Positions 55,491 to 62,240 of a stretch of 64,000 nt of DNA are shown piece after piece (the stretch's first letter is position 1; every line of letters starts with the position of its first letter). The notes beneath the pieces are model-generated. The model was not told the DNA's origin, ran no database searches, and saw only the letters and a list, made by a program, of their open reading frames with translations. The DNA comes from Gloeotrichia echinulata CP02. GTDB lineage: Bacteria > Cyanobacteriota > Cyanobacteriia > Cyanobacteriales > Nostocaceae. The translations under genes were made by a program, and so were the position numbers. Where the stretch lies: positions 4,469,001 through 4,533,000 of the forward strand of contig CP051187.1 of the NCBI GenBank assembly GCA_038087035.1, in the 5' to 3' direction.

Positions 55491-55604
55491 GCATTTTACA
55501 GGCATCCTGCCGATAAAAAACTCCTAGCCGCAAGCATTACAGCCTTTCACCCCAAAACAAAAATGGGGCGCATCGCCCCACTAAACCCCCATTAATCACA
55601 ACTT

Positions 55605-55937
55605 ATGGACACACTGGAATTCAATAGCAATGGCACCAAAGCATCACTTAACAACCCCAAAACCAAGGCTAAAGGTGACAAACCGAAGCGTCATTTACCA
55701 TCTTTGCCCACCGCATCATCAGCTGCTGATATGTCTACGGTCGCTTTTTCTGGACTCGTAGACAAAACACCAGTTGAGTGGGCATCCCTCAAAAATTACG
55801 AAGTCTTCAGCCTGGCCGCTGATGGCTCATTCCCCATGATCAAGGTTTCACGCTGCAAAGCTGTGAAGCTTGCAGACAAGGAAGTAATGATGGTTGGTTC
55901 GGTCCGATGCTATCGAATTTCACTTTCAAACCATTAA
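55605..55937 (+). CDS. Hypothetical 110-residue protein
   Basis: The product starts MDTLEFNSNGTKASLNNPKT, with a disordered Lys/Pro/Ser-rich N-terminal half, then a compact half (LKNYEVFSLAADGSFPMIKV and VMMVGSVRCYRISLSN). No signal peptide or TM. Not recognised. It is followed by a good terminator-like hairpin at 55943, so it may be a real gene. It lies between MITE copy 2 and IS5-like copy 3. Confidence 0.55.
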   Translation: MDTLEFNSNGTKASLNNPKTKAKGDKPKRHLPSLPTASSAADMSTVAFSGLVDKTPVEWASLKNYEVFSLAADGSFPMIKVSRCKAVKLADKEVMMVGSVRCYRISLSNH

Positions 55938-55942
55938 AATTA

Positions 55943-55975
55943 GTGACCTTGCAGTGGAATGTAAGGTCACAAAAA
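55943..55975 (+). terminator. Terminator-like hairpin after the 110-residue gene
   Basis: GTGACCTT-GCAGTGGAATGT-AAGGTCAC followed by AAAAAG, six bases after the stop. The 3' U-tract is weak, so a bidirectional or attenuating role is also possible. Confidence 0.55.
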
Positions 55976-55983
55976 GTCGATTA

Positions 55984-57146
55984 GACATCTCCGAAAAATA
56001 CCAATGTCTCTCTATGACTGGCTTTCAAGGAGCGATGCCTGCGGCGGGCGTAGCCATCGCCAATTGCGAATATCAGCCACGCTGAATGCAAAAATAAGGC
56101 TTTGAGACAGTTACTGTTGATAATAAGGTAAAAATAAGTATCGATGCACGTCCATTTTAATGAGGTGAAAATCGCCTATCATGTATTTATAAGACTAAGG
56201 CTCCTATTCGGAACCTTACAAGTCCACATATCGTCATAATTATTTGTTCATATTTAGTTGGATTTAATCTAAATCTTTCAGACGCCACTCTAAATATTTT
56301 TAATATCCGAATTAAATGTTCGACAAATATTCGGTCGGAAGCCATTTGTTTATTTTTCTTTTTTTGTGATTCGCTTAATTCTCTTTTTTTCGGCTTCTTC
56401 GTAAGAGTTTTAATTGATGACTCTCCGACATAACCTTTATCCCCTTGAAATTTTTGATGGGTTTCAAAGTTTTTCTGACCTTGACGAAATAAAGCTATGT
56501 CACTTTTAGGTCCTGGCTCTCCCGCAATTATATCAACAATATCTCTCCCATCAGGTAGAACAGTAATTTGATTTTTAAATGTATGACTTTTCTTTTTTCC
56601 AGAGTAATAATCCTGCTGCTCTTGATACTCCCCTGGTCTTTCTCTCGGCTGTTCGCAGCTATCCACTATTAGTTCATAATCTGTTAAAATTTCTTGAACT
56701 ATCTCGTAATCACTTGCGTTTTTTTTTACTTGTTCAAGTAAACTTGATGGCAGGATTTCTTGTAGGATTGTAAGCCAGTAATTAAATGTATCATTGGCGG
56801 TTGATTCACTGACTCCAAACTGTATGCCTAATAATTGAAACGTTGTCATATGTCTTAAATATGTCAACGTTAATAGAATTTGGTCTTCGTTAGATAACTT
56901 TACCTTCCGACCACCACCTTTATTTATAATTCTAACTTTCTTTTTTTCTATGTTTTGTTGCTTTTCGGTATCTAAGGCGATCGCCTGTTTTATTAGTTGC
57001 TCAAGTTGGTCATACTTTACGCCTACTAACCGCTGTGTTTCTTGAGGGTTATTTTGAATATAACTTAACATGTCACTCATATTTTTGTGGTAAAAAAGAT
57101 GATTTTATACCCTTTTAGCACAGAATGGTTCTATTTTGGAGATGTC
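55984..57146 (-). mobile_element. IS5-like insertion sequence, copy 3 (complete)
   Basis: 1163 bp with ends GACATCTCC and GGAGATGTC, flanked by TA. It is in opposite orientation to copies 1 and 2. Confidence 0.9.
56187..57080 (-). CDS. IS5-like transposase (copy 3)
   Basis: The 297-residue protein is complete: N-terminal coiled part (MSDMLSYIQNNPQETQRLVG), helix-turn-helix (TTFQLLGIQFGVSESTAND), and DDE residues in YELIVDSCEQP, GDKGYVG and EHLIRILKIFR. It differs from copy 1 at many sites but is nearly identical to the remnant at 51379, so these two came from one recent source. Confidence 0.9.
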   Translation of the reverse strand: MSDMLSYIQNNPQETQRLVGVKYDQLEQLIKQAIALDTEKQQNIEKKKVRIINKGGGRKVKLSNEDQILLTLTYLRHMTTFQLLGIQFGVSESTANDTFNYWLTILQEILPSSLLEQVKKNASDYEIVQEILTDYELIVDSCEQPRERPGEYQEQQDYYSGKKKSHTFKNQITVLPDGRDIVDIIAGEPGPKSDIALFRQGQKNFETHQKFQGDKGYVGESSIKTLTKKPKKRELSESQKKKNKQMASDRIFVEHLIRILKIFRVASERFRLNPTKYEQIIMTICGLVRFRIGALVL

Positions 57147-57284
57147 TAATATATGTTCTTGAAAAAAAATGTCTTTCACAGTAATTAGCAAAGGCTGGAA
57201 TTGCACCAGCATTAAGGGTATCCGATATTTTTTAGCGCATTTTTCAGGCGTCGGAGCGCACATCGTGCCCCCAGGTCGCAAACC

Positions 57285-57414
57285 ACGTCTAAATGCAGGT
57301 TATGAACAAAGAAAAATACTCTATAACTTGTATCATATTCTCAATCACTTCAATTTATTTGGGGGCGGTTATGCATCGCAAGCTAACCGAATGATTGAAC
57401 AGATTCTGCGTTGA
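57285..57414 (+). pseudogene. C-terminal remnant of a fructosamine-kinase family protein
   Basis: The plus strand reads NAGYEQRKILYNLYHILNHF, then NLFGGGYASQANRMIEQILR and a stop. This resembles the end of fructosamine/ketosamine-3-kinases (YxxR...LYxLYHxLNHxNLFGGGY). Everything upstream is lost near the IS5-like copy 3; the ATG frame from 57169 begins in unrelated sequence. Confidence 0.75.
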
Positions 57415-57446
57415 GTTAGGGATTGGGGATTGGGGATTGGGGATTA
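57415..57446. repeat. Heptamer tandem repeat (GGGGATT)n
   Basis: About four copies right at the stop codon of the kinase remnant. Confidence 0.85.
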
Positions 57447-57491
57447 AAAATTTCTATTAAACGTGAATGATGAATTAATAATTATTGATTA

Positions 57492-58506
57492 CAGCACTTT
57501 CCTGAATCATGAAGTACAGTAGCAGCAGTTAGCAAACCAATTTCGCAGATGCATAGGATTGATTAGATTTAAAGCAATTGCAATCAATACATCTACCATT
57601 TGAGTAGTTTTTGGAGAAAATGTTTTGATAAAAGCTTTAAGCTGTGACCACCAATGTTCAATGGGATTAAAATCTGGTGAATAAGAAGATAGATTGATGA
57701 CACTGGCACCAACAGATTCAATTATGGGCGTAATTTCATCGATCTTATGGGCAAATAGGTTATCCATTATGACAACTGCACCTTTCCATAATTGAGGCAC
57801 TAACAACTTTTCTATAAACACGCGAAAAGCATTACTATCCATTGAACCATCTAGTGTCATCACAGCCAATACTTTATCCATACTGATTGCGCCGATAATA
57901 GTGACTTTTTTACCTCGATAAAATGGTTTTACATCATATACTCTACTTCCTTTTTCACTACGAGCTTTTGGACGCATTAACCCAAGCAGTAAGCCTGCTT
58001 CATCCAAAAAAACCAGATTTTTCGGCTCTATATCTCTGACTTTCTCTCTGTATTCACACCTGAGCAATTGAACTCTATCGGTAGCTGCCTGACTGCTGCG
58101 AACCGTTTTTTTTTACGAGTTAGATTTAATTTTTGCAATTCTCTACACATCATGCTGGAACTCACTAGTTGCCCCTCAGTTAAGAGCCAATATTCACAAT
58201 ATTCAGAGAGAGTTGCATCTGGATACTTTTTTACCAATGCAACAAGTTGAGCCGCAGAATCTGCTAATACCGCTTTTTTTCTTGTCCCTTGCTTACCAGG
58301 ATTAACATGTCCTTTCTCTTTATACTGTCTCAACATTTTTTGTACAAAAGCTTTACCAACACCAAAGTTTACAGCTAACTTTCTAACTGAAATATTTCCT
58401 AACTGATAAGCATTGACTATTTTTTCTCTCAGATCGACGGAATATGGTTTCATAATAATAATTTATCTATCTTACATATTGTACTTCACATTGCTGGAAA
58501 GTGCTG
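57492..58506 (-). mobile_element. IS630-family insertion sequence
   Basis: Ends are CAGCACTTTCC and GGAAAGTGCTG, flanked by TA (57490-57491 and 58507-58508), the target of IS630/Tc1-mariner elements. About 1015 bp with two overlapping transposase frames. It lies exactly at the start of a family B MITE, whose first bases are TATAGCG. Confidence 0.9.
57507..58453 (-). CDS. IS630 transposase, orfA-orfB joined by frameshift
   Basis: OrfA (58028-58453, 141 residues) starts MKPYSVDLREKIVNAYQLGN with the HTH (VRKLAVNFGVGKAFVQKML). OrfB (57507-58067) holds the DDE domain: NLVFLDEAGLLLG (first D), VVIMDNLFAHK (second D) and YSPDFNPIEHWWSQLKAF (third residue E). A run of nine A's encodes TRKKK; a -1 slip there continues into orfB as VRSSQAATDRVQLLRC, giving one protein of about 310 residues with the normal IS630 sequence. 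It looks intact. Confidence 0.88.
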
Positions 58507-58613
58507 TATAGCGTTTCTCGCCCTAGTAAGGTACACCCGTAGGGGCACGGCATTGCCGTGCCCTTACACCGCGTGATACAATTTTGTACCTCACTTAACT
58601 GAGAATCGCTATA
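58507..58613. repeat. MITE-like palindromic element, family B copy 2
   Basis: 107 bp, begins TATAGCGTTTCTC and ends GAGAATCGCTATA, central GGCACGGCATTGCCGTGCC. Same length as copy 1 at 24504. Confidence 0.82.
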
Positions 58614-58637
58614 GGTTGAAAACTGCAAGAAAGTATA

Positions 58638-59267
58638 GTGAAATATTATCAACAACAAACGAACGCTTTTTCCAGCGACTATTTAAATAACTTGTGGGGA
58701 GAAATCCATGCTTGTCCTTACTTTAGTATTAATAATCTCAACCGCGATTTTGTCGGTACTAAAGGGTTTTCTGTGGTGTTTGTGCGATCGCATCTGTCAA
58801 TGGTAGAACAGCAGTTTCCCTACTTCAAGCCTTATCTAGATTTAGCTTTGCAGCCAAATTGTAATGCTTTTTACCTCAATCCTTTACTGTTAAAAGAGGG
58901 TTCCCGTGTCGATCCGCATATTGATCGCTCTTTGCGTTCCTATTGTAAAACCATTGAGCCGCCTGCAGTTGTGAGTGTTCTTTATGTGCGGGTACCCTCA
59001 GATATGCAGGGGGGAGAACTGGTACTGCGATCGCACAAACGCCAACTTGGACAAATTAAGCCGCAAATGAATACTTTACTTTACTTTCAGGGCGATTTAA
59101 CCCATTCTGTAAATGGTGTCAAAACCCCAGGCGATCGCCTTAGCTTAGTTTGTGAACAGTATAGCTTAAGTGAGGCTGAACTTCAAGAAATTCCACCGTT
59201 CACCGTAGAATCAAGAGTTGCTCAGTCTACAAAAAAGAAAAGCATACTACTGGCGAATCAACGGTAA
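58638..59267 (+). CDS. 2-oxoglutarate/Fe(II)-dependent oxygenase, prolyl-hydroxylase-like
   Basis: The 209-residue protein has the facial triad: H and D in RVDPHIDRSLRSY (about residues 93-95) and a second His in FQGDLTHSVNGV (about 157), followed by the 2OG-binding Arg in GDRLSLVCEQ. Strand motifs GGELVLRSH are typical. It lacks a signal peptide and is probably cytosolic. The substrate is unknown; relatives hydroxylate proline or small molecules. It starts 24 bases after a MITE, so its promoter could lie within it. Confidence 0.85.
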   Translation: MKYYQQQTNAFSSDYLNNLWGEIHACPYFSINNLNRDFVGTKGFSVVFVRSHLSMVEQQFPYFKPYLDLALQPNCNAFYLNPLLLKEGSRVDPHIDRSLRSYCKTIEPPAVVSVLYVRVPSDMQGGELVLRSHKRQLGQIKPQMNTLLYFQGDLTHSVNGVKTPGDRLSLVCEQYSLSEAELQEIPPFTVESRVAQSTKKKSILLANQR

Positions 59268-59273
59268 GACATC

Positions 59274-59365
59274 TTACAGCCATTTTCAGGTAAATAGACA
59301 ACGCTTTTGGGGCGCAAGGCCTTGCGCCCCAAAAGCGTGGTTCAAATGAATGAAAATTGCTGTAA
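59274..59365. repeat. MITE-like palindromic element, family A copy 4
   Basis: 92 bp with ends TTACAGCCATTTTCA and TGAAAATTGCTGTAA, central GGCGCAAGGCCTTGCGCC; the outer arms extend to CGCTTTTGG/CCAAAAGCG. Confidence 0.8.
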
Positions 59366-59384
59366 TAATGTTGACCGTTGAGTG

Positions 59385-59795
59385 TTGACATTGATACTCC
59401 CCACGTCTAAAGCCGGGGGATTCTTAAAGAGTCCATAAACGAACTTTTAATGGTGCTATCAAAGACACCCTAGACGCTCATAACAACCACCACGGAAGTG
59501 CTGCAATTGCGCTTACTTTTCTTTTTTCGTTTTCTGAGTCCATCACAACGCCAGTTAGGTACGCTCAACATCCTGCCATTATTTGCCCTTTAACTATTCC
59601 AAATCAAGTTGGATATGTCCGTTGCCGGGATTGCTCCGTACTAGGATGAATCAACGCGCAGATGGTTGTTCTTACTCACAAGCTCTTCAATTATACCACT
59701 GTGGCCCAAGCCACACAATCGTTTCACGGAACTTAAAAGTTCCTACCGACTTATCCCCATGTCTAAAGCCAGGGGCTTGCGTCTCGCTTTTTGGT
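59385..59795 (-). mobile_element. IS605-like element lacking tnpA and tnpB (solo S2), possible omega-RNA unit
   Basis: On the minus strand: left hairpin CCCCTGGCTTTAGACATGGGG, a second stem GGAACTTTTAAGTTCC, then a good promoter (TTGTGT, 17 bases, TATAAT), a transcript beginning near GAGCTTGTGAGTAAGAACAA, CATCCTAGTACGG and about 250 non-coding bases. The right end is GAATCCCCCGGCTTTAGACG...GGGGAG followed by TATCAATGTCAA at 59385. It shares blocks with S3 at 40396. No TnpB or TnpA frame. Confidence 0.7.
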
Positions 59796-59825
59796 CAACG
59801 GTCAAAGACTGTATTGTTGTATAAT

Positions 59826-59933
59826 TATACCAATTTGAGAAAAGAATGGCACAGGGTAGGGACACAAGGCCTTGCGCCCCTACAGATTATCGATGTGTTG
59901 CAAAAAATTTTTGAATTGGTATTGAATTGGTAT
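59826..59933. repeat. MITE-like palindromic element, family D copy
   Basis: Ends TATACCAATTTGAGAAAAGA and TTTTTGAATTGGTAT with GGAATTGGTATT-like duplication (GAATTGGTATT occurs twice, ending at 59933). The central palindrome has one arm mutated (GGGACACAAGGCCTTGCGCCCC). It reaches the stop codon of the roadblock gene. Confidence 0.78.
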
Positions 59934-60301
59934 TAAGCCACTAGAGGCGCAATTTGAGCAACAGCACGTTTGAGTTCTAGAAACAATATTCCTTGTTTGA
60001 GTTCAGAACTTGCTAAAACTAATAAAACTGCGTCTTGTCCACAGCTAACTACAACGCCATAGCCTTTTTCGCCTTCAACAACAATTCGGTCAACTGTACC
60101 ACGAACCAATTCATTACCGATGCGTTCGCCCAATGATAACATAGCTGCAGACATAGCAGCAGTGCGGTCTTCATCCATGTCTGATGGGAGTACAGAAGCT
60201 AAAGCTAAACCATCAGGACTGACCAAAGCCGCACCTTGAATATTAGGTATTCCATTCACAAAGTTTTGCAGAAGTTTTTGTAGCATTGAAACGTTAATCA
60301 T
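59933..60301 (-). CDS. Roadblock/LC7 domain protein
   Basis: The 122-residue protein is a single roadblock/LC7 domain (MINVSMLQKLLQNFVNGIPN; IQGAALVSPDGLALASVLPS; DEDRTAAMSAAMLSLGERIG; VVSCGQDAVLLVLASSELK). Bacterial roadblock proteins act with small Ras-like GTPases of the MglA type or in motility and gliding control; no GTPase gene is in the window. Normal length and complete. Its stop codon TAA lies at the edge of a family D MITE. Confidence 0.9.
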   Translation of the reverse strand: MINVSMLQKLLQNFVNGIPNIQGAALVSPDGLALASVLPSDMDEDRTAAMSAAMLSLGERIGNELVRGTVDRIVVEGEKGYGVVVSCGQDAVLLVLASSELKQGILFLELKRAVAQIAPLVA

Positions 60302-60677
60302 CCGTTTGTCCTCATTGATTTCGGCTTAATATTGTTTATTTGTTTATTGGTTAATTTTAGTAAAAAAAGCAACATATTTTCTGCTTTAATGAGTATTAAA
60401 TCATAAAAAATTAATACTTAGCAATAAATCATGCAAATCGTTGCTAGGAAAGCAATTTGGAGCTTTTGCTTGGTGGTGTTATTTCTCGTCAGGAGTGGAG
60501 ACGCCATAGCGGGTGAATTATCTCAACGCTTGACAAATTTTCCTCGGTGGGAAAAATTAACTTCTGTGCAACCTGCTACAGGGGATTTGGTTTATCCTGA
60601 CTGGATGGCTGGTTCTTGGAAGGTTACGAGTACCTTAGTGGATTTAGTTGCGCCATTAGCGCCAGAAATTGTTACCA

Positions 60678-61896
60678 AAGAAATGGGTTTAAAGCCTCGC
60701 CCTTCTAGGGCGACTTTGATATAATATTGCCATGATCACACTAAAGTTTAAGCTGTACGAACACAAAAGGAATAGACACCTGAAACGGATGATCAACGCC
60801 GCAGGGGTGATCTATAATCATTGTATTGCTCTACATAAACGGTACTATCGCATGTGGGGCAAACACTTAAACTGTGCAAAACTCCAGTCTCATATTGCCA
60901 AATTAAGAAAACGGCATCAATTTTGGCAATCAATAGGTTCTCAAGCAGTGCAAGATATCTGTCAACGCATAGAGAAAGCCTACCAATTATTTTTTAAACA
61001 TAATAAGAAAGGAGTCAGACCACCGAATTTTAAAAAGGTTAAAAAATACAAATCATTCACTCTTAAACAAGCAGGTTATAAACTCTTAAGTGGGAATAGA
61101 ATTAAAATTGCCAATCGAGTTTATCAATTTTGGAAATCTAGAGAGGTAGAGGGCAAAATCAAAACATTAACCATTAAACGCACTGCACTAGGTGAGTTAT
61201 TTATGGTGATTGTAGTTGATAATGAGTTAGAACCAGAAATTAAATCAACGACTGGTAAAATAGCGGGGTTTGATTTCGGGTTGAAGACATTTCTAACTTG
61301 CTCTGATGGAACTTTAATTGATTCTCCAGAATTTCTCAAGCAATCTCTGAATGCTATTAAGAAAGCTAGTAAGAACCACTCCAAAAAGGTAAAACGGTCA
61401 AACAATCGTGAAAGAGCTAGAAAGAATTTAGTTCGTCAACATGAAAATGTTTGTAACCGTAGACGTGATTGGTTCTGGAAATTAGCTGATCAATTGACAG
61501 ACAAGTTTGATGTTTTATGTTTTGAAACCCTAAACCTCAAAGGTATGCAACGTCTTTGGGGTAGAAAAATATCAGACGTGGCTTTTGGAGAATTTCTCCA
61601 AATATTGTCATGGGTAACTAAAAAGAAAAACAAACAACTTGTTTATATAGATCAATGGTATCCATCTAGTAAAACTTGTTCTCATTGTGGGCATATTTTA
61701 GAAAATCTAGATTTATCCATAAGACAGTGGCGTTGTCCATCTTGTCAATCAATTAATGGACGTGATGAAAACGCCGCGAGAAATATTCAAATGGTTGGGG
61801 CATCAACCATTGGGTTAGGTGATGTTAGACTGGCCATGCCAGCAATTGCTGTTTGACTCCAGAATCTCCGCCCTTTTAGGGCGGGGAGTATGTCAA
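60678..61896 (+). mobile_element. IS1341-like element with tnpB
   Basis: It starts after GTTAC (60673-60677) with CAAAGAAATGGGTTTAAAG and a hairpin CCTCGCCCTTCTAGGGCGA, has TATAAT before the tnpB ATG, and ends with hairpin AATCTCCGCCCTTTTAGGG...GGGGAG and TATGTCAA at 61896. The terminal bases match the element at 30124 closely, although the TnpBs differ. Confidence 0.88.
60732..61856 (+). CDS. tnpB: RNA-guided endonuclease TnpB
   Basis: The 374-residue TnpB has D in IAGFDFGLKTFLTCSDG (about residue 181), E in VLCFETLNLKGMQ (about 263) and D in INGRDENAARNIQM (about 347), with zinc cysteines in TCSHCGH and RCPSCQ. The start MITLKFKLYEHKRNRHLKRM is the usual RNA-binding beginning. All motifs are intact. 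It follows a TATAAT box and hairpin 20-50 bases upstream. Confidence 0.92.
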   Translation: MITLKFKLYEHKRNRHLKRMINAAGVIYNHCIALHKRYYRMWGKHLNCAKLQSHIAKLRKRHQFWQSIGSQAVQDICQRIEKAYQLFFKHNKKGVRPPNFKKVKKYKSFTLKQAGYKLLSGNRIKIANRVYQFWKSREVEGKIKTLTIKRTALGELFMVIVVDNELEPEIKSTTGKIAGFDFGLKTFLTCSDGTLIDSPEFLKQSLNAIKKASKNHSKKVKRSNNRERARKNLVRQHENVCNRRRDWFWKLADQLTDKFDVLCFETLNLKGMQRLWGRKISDVAFGEFLQILSWVTKKKNKQLVYIDQWYPSSKTCSHCGHILENLDLSIRQWRCPSCQSINGRDENAARNIQMVGASTIGLGDVRLAMPAIAV

Positions 61897-62240
61897 TTTA
61901 AAGCAGGCTCTCAAACAGTCGCCCTTTATCGCTATCGCCTAGAATTTTTACCACAGGAAACAGGGATTAGGGATTAGGGATGAGGTTTTTTATTATGACT
62001 CCGCATCCATAATTCAGAACTTTTTTGCGTTAGCCTATCGCCGTAAAATCCCATAATTAAGAACCAAAATCAACGTTTCCCAATCCCCAATCCCCAATCC
62101 CCAATCCCCAATCCCCAATCCCCAATCCCCAAATTCTCAGCCACAAGAATGATTTATTAATTGAGCTATTGATTTTATGTATTAAATATGTAATATAATA
62201 AATTACAAGCTACTGCTCGCGTTCTTGGAAGGTGTGCATC
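61897..62240. other. Repeat-rich intergenic region before the ABC transporter
   Basis: After the DUF6816-like remnant it holds GGGATTA copies (about 61965-61982) and a (CCCAATC)n array at about 62079-62132, then 100 AT-rich bases leading to the ABC transporter start. Confidence 0.75.

Larger units (their letters stand above)
60431..61980 (+). pseudogene. DUF6816-like lumen/periplasmic protein gene interrupted by a tnpB element
   Basis: The 5' part (60431-60677) encodes a signal peptide (MQIVARKAIWSFCLVVLFLV) and GELSQRLTNFPRWEKLTSVQ, PATGDLVYPDWMAGSWKVTS then LAPEIVT, similar to the start of cyanobacterial DUF6816 proteins. The 3' part (61897-61980) reads FKAGSQTVALYRYRLEFLPQ, similar to the expected C-terminus. 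The middle (about 100 residues) is not present and the joined frame is off by one, so more was lost than the insertion alone explains. Confidence 0.7.
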
